This document shows, one piece after another, positions 21,866 to 30,390 of a stretch of 64,000 bases of DNA (its first letter is position 1; every line of letters begins with the position of its first letter). A model generated the notes under the pieces. That model ran no database searches. It saw nothing but the letters and a program-made list of their open reading frames with translations, and had not been told where the DNA came from. A program made the position numbers and the translations under genes. The DNA lies in assembly GCA_913052475.1 (NCBI GenBank), contig CAJXEJ010000002.1:29210-93209 (forward strand), given 5' to 3'. The stretch is from an uncultured Dehalococcoidia bacterium. GTDB lineage: Bacteria; Chloroflexota; Dehalococcoidia; Lucifugimonadales; Lucifugimonadaceae.

Positions 21866-22309
21866 TGTAGTCTGTTGCTGTATTAACCGCACAAAATAAC
21901 TTCGACCATAGAACACACCATTCGACGCTAAAAATTCAACAAGCTCGATCGATTTTATCGACCGTTCCCAAGCAGATCCTCGTTACGTTCAAGAGCGATC
22001 TGGGCACACTAACCGCCAGAATCGGTCTTTCCGAGAACGCTCGGTACGAAGAAAAAGTAGCAGAGCTACACTGGCGATAACGCCAATCGATTAATTCGAA
22101 ATTCTAAAACGCACTCGCTTTCGGCGGGTTCGTTTTAATTAAGCCTTCATGCAATCGCCTCCAGACATCCCATGCACACACGGATTTCGTGGACACTGAC
22201 CACCACCCTCGGTACGATGATTTGCGGTTCTCATTAATCAGAACCACACGCACGCTAATTTTCGGCAATAATCGCGGGATCGCTAATAATCAGAAGCGAG
22301 TAATCGTTC
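21866..22309. other. Intergenic region upstream of sucC
   Basis: A 444-base gap with no standard gene. In one frame about 69 codons up to the TAA at 22078-22080 are open and look protein-like (SDLGTLTARIGLSENARYEE) but no ATG, GTG or TTG opens them, so it may be a remnant. A hairpin with a T-run follows at 22106-22136. The rest shows nothing I recognise. Confidence 0.5.
22106..22136. terminator. Putative intrinsic terminator
   Basis: AAAACGcACtCGC-ttttcgg-type loop-GCGGGTTCGTTTT: eleven of thirteen positions pair, and the right arm ends in TTTT (followed by AATT). The left arm starts with AAAA, so it could work in both directions. It lies 170 bases before sucC. Confidence 0.55.
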
Positions 22310-23488
22310 GTGAATATCCACGAGTATCAAGCGAAGGCAATCCTCGACAAATTCGGAGTCCCTACACCGAAAGCAGAGGTGGCATCCACACCCGCAGAAG
22401 CGAAAGATATCGCTTCACGTATTGGCGGACGAGTGGTCGTAAAAGCACAGGTCCACGCCGGTGGTAGAGGCAAGGTTGGCGGTGTAAAACTTGTCGACAC
22501 ACCCGAGCAGGCAGAAGAAGTCACCGCTGCACTAATCGGCACCCGGCTCGTTACGAAGCAAACCGGAGCCGCAGGCGTACCCGTCGATAAGGTGATGATC
22601 GCCGAAACGCTAGATATTAAAGACGAGCTTTACCTATCAATCGTGATCGATGGCGATGCCGGTGCCCCGGTTGTAATGGCGAGTACCGAAGGTGGGATGG
22701 AGATCGAGGAAGTCGCAGAATCGACTCCAGAAAAAATCTTCCGAGTAGCCGGTGACCCACTGATCGGACTCACCACCTACCACGCCCGCGACATCGCTCT
22801 CGCTCTCGAAGTACCACCGACGGCGTTGCGAGCCACGACAAAGCTCATCACCGATCTTTACAACGTGTTCATCGAAAACGACTGCTCGCTCGTAGAGATC
22901 AACCCACTCGTCATCACTAAAGACGACCAAATCATCGCTCTCGATGCGAAGATAAACGTCGAAGATGATGCACTCTTCAGGCATCCAGATCTCGCCGCAC
23001 TGCGCGACCCCAACCAGCAAGACCCGCTTGAGCAGCGCGCCGATAAAGCCGATCTCGCCTACGTAAAGCTCGAGGGCGGACGCGTTGGCTGCATGGTCAA
23101 CGGTGCTGGGTTGGCGATGGCGACGATGGATATCACTAAAGCTGCCGGAGCCGATCCCGCCAATTTCCTCGACATCGGTGGATCGGCCGATCAGGATCGT
23201 ATCGAAGAGGCGTTCAAAATTATCATCGACGATGACGATGTCGAGATGATTCTCGTAAACCTCTTCGCAGGAATCGCCCGTTCCGACATCGTCGCCCAGG
23301 GCATCGTTGCTGCTGCGAAGGAAACGAACACAACCGTGCCTATGGTTGTTGCCATGCGCGGAACCAACGCCGAAGAGGGAATACAAATTCTCGCCGATTC
23401 AGGATTGAACATTACAGGCGCTCCCGATCTTGCAGGTGCAGCTGACGTGTTGAAAGAAAAATTATTAGAACTGGGAGGATCCAACTAA
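22310..23488 (+). CDS. sucC: Succinate--CoA ligase beta subunit
   Basis: ATP-grasp subunit of succinyl-CoA synthetase (TCA cycle, substrate-level phosphorylation). The 392-residue protein starts with GTG and the family opening [17 protein letters not shown], has the glycine-rich [13 protein letters not shown] loop, EINPLV, and the C-terminal ligase domain ([12 protein letters not shown]). Its TAA overlaps the ATG of sucD (TAATG), so the two subunits are translationally coupled. Confidence 0.96.
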   Translation: MNIHEYQAKAILDKFGVPTPKAEVASTPAEAKDIASRIGGRVVVKAQVHAGGRGKVGGVKLVDTPEQAEEVTAALIGTRLVTKQTGAAGVPVDKVMIAETLDIKDELYLSIVIDGDAGAPVVMASTEGGMEIEEVAESTPEKIFRVAGDPLIGLTTYHARDIALALEVPPTALRATTKLITDLYNVFIENDCSLVEINPLVITKDDQIIALDAKINVEDDALFRHPDLAALRDPNQQDPLEQRADKADLAYVKLEGGRVGCMVNGAGLAMATMDITKAAGADPANFLDIGGSADQDRIEEAFKIIIDDDDVEMILVNLFAGIARSDIVAQGIVAAAKETNTTVPMVVAMRGTNAEEGIQILADSGLNITGAPDLAGAADVLKEKLLELGGSN

Positions 23489-24363
23489 TGGCCATTCTTG
23501 TTGGAGAAAACACAAGACTCCTCGTTCAAGGCCTCGGCCGAGACGGTAGTTTCCAGGCGAACCGAACGCGCGCTTATGGTACGAACATGGTCGCTGCGGT
23601 TCATCCCGATCGAGAAGGTCAAAAATTCGAAGACGAAGTCCCCTACTTCTCAACGGTTGCCAGCGCGGTCGAAAAAACCGGTGCGAATACCGGAGTGATC
23701 TTCGTTCCAGCACCATTCGCAATGGACGCCATCATTGAGCAGGTCGACGCAGGTCTCGAACTCGTCGTTTGCATCACCGAAGGCGTTCCTGTGCTCGACA
23801 TGGTCAAGGTTATGTCGTACATCAATGACAAACCCACCCGACTCATCGGCTCAAACTGTCCCGGCGTACTCAGCCCGGCTTCCAAAGCCAAAGTCGGGAT
23901 CATTCCTGGCAATATCGTTCAGCCCGGAAACGTCGGTGTCGTATCACGATCTGGCACGCTCACATACGAAGCAATCGCCCAGCTTGTTCAGCACGGAATG
24001 GGTCAGTCGACCTGTGTCGGTATCGGCGGCGATCCAGTTCACGGCACAACGTTCACTGATGTTCTCGAACTATTCCAGGCAGATGACGAAACAGAAGCCA
24101 TCGTGCTTATCGGCGAGATCGGTGGAATCCGAGAGCAGCTCGCTGCTGATTACATCAAGGAAAACGTGACGAAGCCGGTTGCCGCCGCCATCGCTGGCTC
24201 GTCGGCACCTGCCGGCAAACGCATGGGCCACGCCGGAGCGATCATTACCGGCAAGGCGGCACTTGCTTCTGAGAAGAACAAGGCCCTTGCTGAAGCAGGT
24301 GTCCACGTTGTCGAATCGCCTGCACTTATCGGCGCCAAGATGAAGGAAGTTCTCGGCTTGTAA
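23488..24363 (+). CDS. sucD: Succinate--CoA ligase alpha subunit
   Basis: CoA-binding and phospho-histidine subunit, 291 residues. The N-terminal Rossmann domain includes [34 protein letters not shown] and the phosphorylated His in KRMGHAGAI follow. The first glycine-rich motif usually reads GITGxxG; here it is GLGRDGS. The gene overlaps the sucC stop by one base and is followed 19 bases later by an alpha/beta hydrolase that may be cotranscribed. Confidence 0.95.
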   Translation: MAILVGENTRLLVQGLGRDGSFQANRTRAYGTNMVAAVHPDREGQKFEDEVPYFSTVASAVEKTGANTGVIFVPAPFAMDAIIEQVDAGLELVVCITEGVPVLDMVKVMSYINDKPTRLIGSNCPGVLSPASKAKVGIIPGNIVQPGNVGVVSRSGTLTYEAIAQLVQHGMGQSTCVGIGGDPVHGTTFTDVLELFQADDETEAIVLIGEIGGIREQLAADYIKENVTKPVAAAIAGSSAPAGKRMGHAGAIITGKAALASEKNKALAEAGVHVVESPALIGAKMKEVLGL

Positions 24364-24382
24364 ATCCGGGCTGGCGGAATTC

Positions 24383-25216
24383 ATGACGTATACCGAACGC
24401 TACGTTCATACGGGCCAAATCGCATTGAACGTTGCGGAGTGGAACGCGCCATTAACCGAATCGGTGGCGCCCACAATAGTGCTCATTCACGGCTACGGTT
24501 CGAACTGGAACACGTGGGGTCTAGTGGTCGACAAGCTTTCGGTTAAATTCAAGTTGTTCGCCATAGATCTACGAGCAATGGGGCGATCCGGTCGTTACGG
24601 CGAAGGATCGTCGCGTCAGATCTGGGCAGATGACGTGGCAGCACTTCTCCCGTTGCTCAGCGACCAACCGGTTTACCTGATCGGACATTCATTGGGCGGA
24701 TGGGTTACTGCAGCAGTCGCTGCCCAACATCCTGAACTAGTTTCGAAGGCGATACTCGTCGAACCATACTCGGGTGCAAATTCGGAAGTTCGCAAGCAAG
24801 CTCGCAAACGCCCGCCCGAACAACGTGGGCGTCGCGCTCAGCAGATTCGAGATGCGACCACGCCAGACGATCTCATCCCTGCGGTTACCGAGCAATATGC
24901 GGGTGCCTCGGACGACAGTATCCGACGCATCGCAAGCATGTGGTTCCAAATGGATCCTGCACTTGAGGGAGGACCAATCAGCCGCACGGAAGACTCCGAG
25001 GCGTTCGATGATATTTTCGGCACGATCCAATGCCCCACTTTGATGATCATCGGTGCCACCAACAAGGGTGGAATTCTCTCCGACGAAGAAGCCGAACGTA
25101 TCGTGAACCTAATCCCCGACGCCCAACTTCTCTCCTGGCCGAAAGTCGGACACTCACCCCACATCGCCCGCAACTACGATTTCATACGCGCAACCAAACG
25201 CTTCTGGGCTGAGTAG
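24383..25216 (+). CDS. Alpha/beta hydrolase
   Basis: A 277-residue serine hydrolase. It has the oxyanion segment LIHGYGSNWNTW, the nucleophile elbow GHSLGG (Ser at about residue 97), an Asp candidate after LIIGATN and the catalytic His in GHSPHIARN. No signal peptide is seen. The substrate is unknown; carboxylester, lactone or C-C hydrolases all fit. A second alpha/beta hydrolase, now decayed, follows 176 bases downstream, with repeats between. Confidence 0.88.
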   Translation: MTYTERYVHTGQIALNVAEWNAPLTESVAPTIVLIHGYGSNWNTWGLVVDKLSVKFKLFAIDLRAMGRSGRYGEGSSRQIWADDVAALLPLLSDQPVYLIGHSLGGWVTAAVAAQHPELVSKAILVEPYSGANSEVRKQARKRPPEQRGRRAQQIRDATTPDDLIPAVTEQYAGASDDSIRRIASMWFQMDPALEGGPISRTEDSEAFDDIFGTIQCPTLMIIGATNKGGILSDEEAERIVNLIPDAQLLSWPKVGHSPHIARNYDFIRATKRFWAE

Positions 25217-25227
25217 GTGTGTTTCAG

Positions 25228-25270
25228 TTCCCTCTCCTTTCAAGCGAGAGTGTTGGGGTGTAGGTGAAAT
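25228..25270 (+). repeat. Family A repeat, copy 5
   Basis: CCCTCTCCtttcaagcGAGAG, then GTTGGGGTGTAGGTGAAAT. A diverged copy with the conserved right flank, just upstream of the decayed hydrolase. Confidence 0.6.
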
Positions 25271-25314
25271 CGTCCAACTGCCGACAACTGATCCGCAGGC
25301 ATCCCTCGATTCAA

Positions 25315-25347
25315 CTCACACCCCCTCCCCGCGAGGGAGGGAGGACA
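25315..25347 (-). repeat. Family A repeat, copy 6
   Basis: CTCACACCCCCTCCCCgcgaGGGAGGGAGG. The CTCACACCCCC flank is the reverse complement of the usual GGTGAGGGGG flank, so this copy is inverted relative to copy 5. Confidence 0.6.
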
Positions 25348-25392
25348 TACCTAACACGGTAGTCGGCTGATACCCTGTTACCCTGAGGAGTC

Positions 25393-25972
25393 ATGACCAA
25401 CTACCCGGAAAAGAAATTTGCCGCCAGCACGATCTAAGTGACTATGCTGAGAGTCCCGACAATGGGCCTCCAATGGTTCTGATCCACGGTCTGAGAGGTC
25501 GCTAGCCAGCACGGGAATCGGTCATGGATCAGTTCGCAGCTCGGTGGCACGTTTATGCAATCGACTTCCGCGGCCACGGTGAGTCAGGACGAACCCCCGA
25601 CAAGTACGAATTCGGCGACTACCCGACCGAAGTAGTCGAATTCCTCCGAGAAGTGGTCAAAAAAACCAGCATACATGTTGGCCACTCACTTGGCGGTGTG
25701 ACAGCCGCGGGAGCGAGCACATCTTCGATGGCTGGAATCCTGACGCGGTACTAGCCTCGATCAAAACTCCGACTCTATTGATACAAGCGAATCCAGATCT
25801 CGGTGGTGCCCTGCAAGACGTTGAGGCGACCCGCACGAACGATCTTCTGGATCGCGGTCGTTACGTGAAGTGGGACGACGACGGTCACGGTATGCATGCC
25901 GAATAACCGGAACGATTCGTTCAACTGATCAACGCGCTCTTCGGTCAGACACTGCGGAAACGTGGTGGCTAG
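25393..25972 (+). pseudogene. Decayed alpha/beta hydrolase
   Basis: An ATG after GAGGAG starts MTNYPEKKFA but meets a TAA after 14 codons. In another frame the homology continues DYAESPDNGPPMVLIHGLRG, stops at TAG, resumes at 25524 as FAARWHVYAIDFRGHGESG with VGHSLGGVTAAG (nucleophile elbow), and is lost again. A third stretch, VLASIKTPTLLIQANPDLGG to DDDGHGMHAE, holds the catalytic Asp/His region but has an in-frame TAA before the last 24 residues, ending at TAG 25970-25972. An internal part between the elbow and the Asp region is also missing. It is flanked on both sides by family A repeats. Confidence 0.85.
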
Positions 25973-26016
25973 GACAACCGTCGCCGGCATCAGACTCTTT
26001 TGAAATTAGTCCCTGA

Positions 26017-26059
26017 AGCCCCCTCTTTTAGGGAGAGAGTATGGGTGAGGGGGAATGCC
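26017..26059 (+). repeat. Family A repeat, copy 7
   Basis: CCCCCTCTTTTAGGGAGAGA, then ATGGGTGAGGGGGAATG, which matches the right flank of copy 1 closely. It lies just after the decayed hydrolase. Confidence 0.7.
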
Positions 26060-26107
26060 GCAGCGGGAAAGGGCTGAGTCAATAACAATTGAACGTCACA
26101 CGAGCTC

Positions 26108-26153
26108 CCTACGCCTTGTTCCTTCTCCTTGGGGAGAAGGAACAAGGCGTAGG
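26108..26153. repeat. Perfect 21-bp inverted repeat (family A-related hairpin)
   Basis: Arm 26108-26128 (CCTACGCCTTGTTCCTTCTC + C), loop TTGG, arm 26133-26153 is its exact reverse complement. The core CCTTCTCC/GGAGAAGG resembles family A, but the stem is three times longer. No T-run follows, so it is not a standard terminator; it lies between the stop of pgpA and the decayed hydrolase. Confidence 0.9.
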
Positions 26154-26218
26154 AACGAGCCAGTCACATCGGGTGATGACGGGTCGGGCATTTTGGGATA
26201 GCGAAAGCGGACTCGCAG

Positions 26219-26767
26219 CTAGGCGAAGAACGCCAGCCGCACAGCGTTGAGGATCACCGCACCGATAACTCCGGTTGCAATGTCATCGAACATGATCCCC
26301 CACCCGCCGGGCCAAGCCTCGATCTTTCGCACACCGAAAGGTTTCAGGATATCTAGCGCTCGAAACATGAAGAAACCGCCAATCATCCACGGCCATGTGA
26401 CCGGCAGAAAAATCACCGTTACCCACACGCCAACCCATTCGTCGATGACACCCCGCTTGGGATCGTGGTCGTCGTCCGAGTCGATGTAACCAGTCGCCCA
26501 GATTCCCACTACCGTAACGACCGCAATCAACCCAAAGAACCACACTGAATCGCCAGAACCGCCAAACACCGAAATATCCAGCAGCCAGTAAGCCACGAGC
26601 GCAGCGAACGTACCAACCGTCGCTGGAGCCACAAACGGCCACCGACCCGAACCAAGGCCTGTGGCAATCATCTCTGCTACGAACGAAACTGCTGGATTCT
26701 TTGGAGATTTGGAGGGTGAACTCGACAATGCTTTATCCGGTGTTTTTGAGTCCAGCGGCAACGCCAT
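26219..26767 (-). CDS. pgpA: Phosphatidylglycerophosphatase A family protein
   Basis: Dephosphorylates phosphatidylglycerol phosphate in the membrane during phospholipid synthesis. The 182-residue protein has the PgpA hallmarks: GLGSGRWPFVAPATVGT, DPKRGVIDEWVG, FRALDILKPF and GGWGIMFDDIATG, with three or four membrane segments. An extra 25-residue polar N-terminal tail precedes the usual start. Its start overlaps the end of the shrunken PEP carboxylase gene by 35 bases, so it is probably translated from the same mRNA. Confidence 0.9.
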   Translation of the reverse strand: MALPLDSKTPDKALSSSPSKSPKNPAVSFVAEMIATGLGSGRWPFVAPATVGTFAALVAYWLLDISVFGGSGDSVWFFGLIAVVTVVGIWATGYIDSDDDHDPKRGVIDEWVGVWVTVIFLPVTWPWMIGGFFMFRALDILKPFGVRKIEAWPGGWGIMFDDIATGVIGAVILNAVRLAFFA

Positions 26768-27731
26768 TGATCGACAGCAGCAATGAGACCTGAAGATAAT
26801 TCAAAGGATCGACGTAGTATTCCCGCACCGCAAGTGTCCGTTTTAGCACCAGCTGGTGATCGAGGAGATTTTCCTGTTCGGTAATCCGCAGTAGCTCATT
26901 GATCGTCTTGTTTCGCTCTTCTTTGATGTCTTCGAAGATGTGGATAAGACTCGGATCGACAAGCGTGTCGACATAGCGACCAGCGATCTCCATGCTCGAC
27001 TTCACGAGCGTCATTTCGACATTCGATATAAGCGTATTGAATAATGCCCACTCCCGATTCATCTCGGCAAGAACATCTTCCATGTAGTACATGATGTTGC
27101 GAGCTTCGGACGCCGGTTCCGGTCGAGTGGGGCGTAGTTCATCGGTCTGCAGAATCTCTTCGATTACTTCCGATAATCGGCGGTTTATTCGACGAATTTC
27201 CGACTCCCAAAGTCGTGGATTCGAGCGTTCGTTCAACATTTCGCCAACGCGTCGAAGTTTGCTCAGTATCGAAAGACACGCCGCTTCAGTCGGGTGAGCG
27301 GTGTATAGGGTTCGAACTTCGAGACGATCGATGACATTGCCGATCTCCTCTTTCGAAATTTTCGCCTCACGAACTCGAGCAAACACCTCTTCAAGCCACT
27401 CTTGACGAGCACCCGCAGCGCCTTTGAACTCGATTCGGGGGTGTTGCTCGGCGACGTTTGCTATGTGGAAATAACTTGTGAACGCTCCAACGGTTCGAAT
27501 GACCATCCACAGGGAAGACTCATCAAGCTTCTTGATCAATTCTCCGCGCATCTCTGGATTCGGCGATTCACGAAGGGTTCGAGTCGAAACGCGAACGTAC
27601 TCGATCAAGTCGTAGATCTCTTCGTTCAAGAGATTGCTGACGGTATCGCCGAACATGTCGACCAATCGCCGAATATTAGCTCGAAGTTCAGCGTCTTCGC
27701 TATCGAACGAAGTTATGTCGTGAGTGCTCAT
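26733..27731 (-). CDS. PEP carboxylase with large internal deletion
   Basis: An intact 332-codon frame that is both ends of a bacterial PEP carboxylase (family about 880-940 residues). Residues 1-222 match the N-terminal part, including AELRANIRRL, the catalytic-His motif TAHPTEA (His146) and TDELRPTRPEP. Residues 223-332 match the last 110 residues (MNREWALFNTLISNVEMTL ... YYVDPLNYLQ ... SINGVAAGLKNTG, the canonical C terminus). About 550 residues between, with the GGDRDGNP, FHGRGG and other active-site segments, are missing, and a second small gap lies near residue 318. It cannot carboxylate PEP. Either a recent decay product held in frame or a repurposed protein. Residue positions in the full-length enzyme are from memory of the E. 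coli sequence. Confidence 0.85.
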   Translation of the reverse strand: MSTHDITSFDSEDAELRANIRRLVDMFGDTVSNLLNEEIYDLIEYVRVSTRTLRESPNPEMRGELIKKLDESSLWMVIRTVGAFTSYFHIANVAEQHPRIEFKGAAGARQEWLEEVFARVREAKISKEEIGNVIDRLEVRTLYTAHPTEAACLSILSKLRRVGEMLNERSNPRLWESEIRRINRRLSEVIEEILQTDELRPTRPEPASEARNIMYYMEDVLAEMNREWALFNTLISNVEMTLVKSSMEIAGRYVDTLVDPSLIHIFEDIKEERNKTINELLRITEQENLLDHQLVLKRTLAVREYYVDPLNYLQVSLLLSINGVAAGLKNTG

Positions 27732-27786
27732 TCAAATATTCTTTCGGTCACCCGCCAAAAGATGATCAGATCCTGCTAATAAGCGG

Positions 27787-28560
27787 CTACAGCCAGGCCA
27801 ATGCCCAACCAAGTGTTTGTTCAGTATTTCCAGTTGGACCATATTCGCAACCAACCCAACCCTCGTAGCCGATCTCATCGAGATGCTTGAGCAGATAATC
27901 GTAATTAATTTCACCCGAGCCCGGCTCGTGCCGTCCGGGATTGTCGGCGAGTTGTATGTGCTTGATCGACGGTAGGATTTCTTTCACGGTCATAGCAAGG
28001 TCCCCCTCCATGATCTGCATGTGGTAGAAGTCGTACAGCAATGCCAAGTTCGAATGGTTCGCCTCCGCGATCGCTTCGAGCCCCTGTGTCGAGGTGTTGA
28101 CGAAGAATCCCGGCTGATCACGTGTGTTGATGGGCTCGACCAACGCGACCACACTAACCTTGCCAAGTTCTTCAGCTGCATGCCGAATGTTGGCGATAAA
28201 CGTGTCATGCGCTTCGTCTGGATCGACATCATCGATGGGTCCACAGCCGATGTTTACTCCGATGCACCCAAGTCCCGCTGCATACTCAGCAGCCTGGGCG
28301 GTTCGTTCTTTGTACAGATCCATTCGATCTGCCCGAAGGCCGATGTTATTTATTCCGGTATCAGGATCGCTAACAGGCAAATTGATGATGACGTGTTTGA
28401 GGTTGTTACGATCTAGACGCTCGACGATCCGATCAATCTCTAACGAGTACGGAGCCTGAAGTTCAACACCCTTGAACCCAGCGCGCGCTGCAGCGTCGTA
28501 GCGATCGATCAGATCGTACTCATTAAACATCCACTGCAAATTAGCTTCGAGCTTTGGCAT
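27787..28560 (-). CDS. Hydroxypyruvate isomerase-like TIM-barrel protein (copy 1)
   Basis: A 257-residue xylose-isomerase-like barrel of the Hyi group. Start ATG 28560 gives PKLEANLQWMFNEYD, the family opening, and follows an AGAGAGAA stretch; a further 12 codons upstream are open but unmatched. Conserved metal and catalytic positions are visible: Glu in LVEPIN, YDFYHMQIMEGD, HIQLADNPGRHEPGSGEI and GCEYGP near the end. Hyi interconverts hydroxypyruvate and tartronate semialdehyde, or epimerises related sugars. It is 73 bases after its paralogue and followed by the shrunken PEP carboxylase. Confidence 0.88.
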   Translation of the reverse strand: MPKLEANLQWMFNEYDLIDRYDAAARAGFKGVELQAPYSLEIDRIVERLDRNNLKHVIINLPVSDPDTGINNIGLRADRMDLYKERTAQAAEYAAGLGCIGVNIGCGPIDDVDPDEAHDTFIANIRHAAEELGKVSVVALVEPINTRDQPGFFVNTSTQGLEAIAEANHSNLALLYDFYHMQIMEGDLAMTVKEILPSIKHIQLADNPGRHEPGSGEINYDYLLKHLDEIGYEGWVGCEYGPTGNTEQTLGWALAWL

Positions 28561-28633
28561 TTTTCTCTCTATTTGTGATACCCGACTGTCGAACATCGTT
28601 GGATGTCGATATTGAAACCTGACTTACTACGAA

Positions 28634-29410
28634 CTACAAGTACTTCGCTGCCCAGCCGAGGCCAGCGACAGTGTCGCCAGCAGGTACGTACTCGCAACCA
28701 ATCCACCCGTCGTAGCCTTTGGAATCGATGTATGGCAGCAGAAAATCGTAGTTGATCTCGCCCGTACCAGGTTCGTGTCGACCGGGGTTGTCGGCAAGCT
28801 GGAAGTGGCCGATAACATCGAGGTTGACATCGATAGCGCGGGTTATGTCGCCTTCCATGATTTGCATGTGATAGATGTCGTATTGAACCTTCACGTTGTC
28901 GGCACCAGCCGCTTCGACTGCGGCACGGCTCTGGTTCGTACGGAACACCGAATATCCGGAAATGTCGATTGTGTTGATCGCCTCGAGAAGAATTGTGGCG
29001 TCAGTTCCAGCAACAGCCCTGGACGCAAACTTCAGATTTTCGATTAATGTCTCGTGCATCGTTATTGCACTCACACCCAAAGTCGCCTTGCCTGCAAGAA
29101 CCGTAAGTCGGTCGCAACCCAACACCTTGGCGTACTCAACAGCAGTGCCAACACCATCCTGAAATTCGCCAACCCGATCCGGGAACGAAGCGCAACCACG
29201 GTCTCCAGCGTTCCAGTCACCTGCAGGAAAATCGAATAGCACTTGCGTCAGACCGTTCTCGTCGAGTTTTTCCTTGATCTGCTCAGCAGGAAAGTCGTAT
29301 GGAAACAGATATTCCACACCCTTGAAACCGGCCTTCGCTGCCGCCTCAAATCGATCAAGGAACTCGACCTCAGTGAACATCAACGAAAGGTTGGCAGCAA
29401 GTCTGGTCAT
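28634..29410 (-). CDS. Hydroxypyruvate isomerase-like TIM-barrel protein (copy 2)
   Basis: A 258-residue paralogue of the downstream gene, sharing the blocks AANLSLMFTEVEFLDRF, GFKGVEYLFPYDF, LLEAINTIDISGYSVF, YDIYHMQIMEGDITRA, LADNPGRHEPGTGEINYDFL and IGCEYVPAGDT. The order and spacing of the metal ligands are kept, so both copies should be active. The first third is the most different (GDWNAGDRGCASFPDR), hinting at different substrates. The pair lies downstream of an SDR, an arrangement seen in glyoxylate or sugar-acid pathways. Confidence 0.88.
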   Translation of the reverse strand: MTRLAANLSLMFTEVEFLDRFEAAAKAGFKGVEYLFPYDFPAEQIKEKLDENGLTQVLFDFPAGDWNAGDRGCASFPDRVGEFQDGVGTAVEYAKVLGCDRLTVLAGKATLGVSAITMHETLIENLKFASRAVAGTDATILLEAINTIDISGYSVFRTNQSRAAVEAAGADNVKVQYDIYHMQIMEGDITRAIDVNLDVIGHFQLADNPGRHEPGTGEINYDFLLPYIDSKGYDGWIGCEYVPAGDTVAGLGWAAKYL

Positions 29411-29568
29411 CTGGTGTGGTTCTCCGTGGGATTCTCAAGGGTGAACAGGAGGCTGTTCGATTTATCTTCGGCGCGGTGAACAAATGATGTGCGCCAGCGA
29501 CACTCAATCATACTTGCCAGATTTGGAAGTTGCGGAGAAAAGGCGCAGCCAACGTTCGCGATCGTCGA

Positions 29569-30369
29569 TTAGTAGTAGATCGCCGTGCCGACTCCGCCAC
29601 CTGCGGCGATTCCGTCACCGTTAACAGCAATAGACAGCGGAGAGGCCAGCATCGTGACCACGTAAGCGATGTCAGAAGCGTCGATGATCGTACGGGACGA
29701 ATTCCCTTGCGCCATCCTACTTTCGATCTCTTCTTCGCTTACACCCTCCGCTTCGGCACGATCCGCAACCACTCTCTCAGTCGCTTCCGTACGAGTCATT
29801 CCTGGATGAATCACAGTAACATTGATCCCACTAGGTCCTAGTTCATCCGCAAGGTTTTTCGTCATCGCAGAGACCGCCACGTTTCGCATCGATCCAACAA
29901 CCGTGCCAGTACTTCGCGAAGCTAATCCAGAAATATTGATAATCCGACCACAGTTCTGCTCGGTCATCACTGGTGCCACTTCGCGAGCGCATCTCAGGTA
30001 ACCCATAACTTTGACATTCATATGATCGTTGAACTCTTCTGTGGTCACTTCGGCCAGTGTCGAAACGGTGCTCTGCCCACCAGGTCGTGCGGCGCAGTTC
30101 ACGAGTATGTCAATGCCGCCCATGATCGATTTCGCCGCGGCAATAAGGCTGCGAACGCTGTTATCAGATCCGGTATCGGCAACTACTCCGGTCACAGTGG
30201 AACCCGTTTCGTTCGTTAGTTCTTCGGCAGTTGCGTCGAGCGCTTCTTTGCCTCGGGAGGCGATGACGACGATCACACCCTCTTCCGCAAGCATCCGGGC
30301 TATCGCCTTGCCGATTCCACGGCTACCACCGGTAACAATCGCCCGTTTACCAAGAAGTTTTAGATCCAT
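29569..30369 (-). CDS. SDR family oxidoreductase with atypical active site
   Basis: A 266-residue Rossmann protein with the classical TGGSRGIG cofactor loop (residues 13-20), NCAARPGG for the NAG position and catalytic-Ser candidate S147 (IINISG). The YxxxK pair that normally follows is not there: the aligned stretch reads VGSMRNVAVSAMTKNLA, putting Gly159 where Tyr and Asn163 where Lys should be. The C-terminal VIHPGMTRTEA is kept. The frame is intact, so this is a subfamily feature rather than decay. Substrate unknown; it may use another acid/base or be non-catalytic. It follows the amidase by 21 bases. Confidence 0.85.
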   Translation of the reverse strand: MDLKLLGKRAIVTGGSRGIGKAIARMLAEEGVIVVIASRGKEALDATAEELTNETGSTVTGVVADTGSDNSVRSLIAAAKSIMGGIDILVNCAARPGGQSTVSTLAEVTTEEFNDHMNVKVMGYLRCAREVAPVMTEQNCGRIINISGLASRSTGTVVGSMRNVAVSAMTKNLADELGPSGINVTVIHPGMTRTEATERVVADRAEAEGVSEEEIESRMAQGNSSRTIIDASDIAYVVTMLASPLSIAVNGDGIAAGGGVGTAIYY

Positions 30370-30390
30370 GCTGTTGTGACTCCTACTAGC

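Noticed and set aside
22078..22080. 69-codon open frame ending here as a gene
   Set aside because: No usable start codon; kept only as a note in the intergenic entry.
25228..26153. CRISPR array
   Set aside because: Repeats are few, palindromic, in both orientations and irregularly spaced; no spacers and no cas genes.
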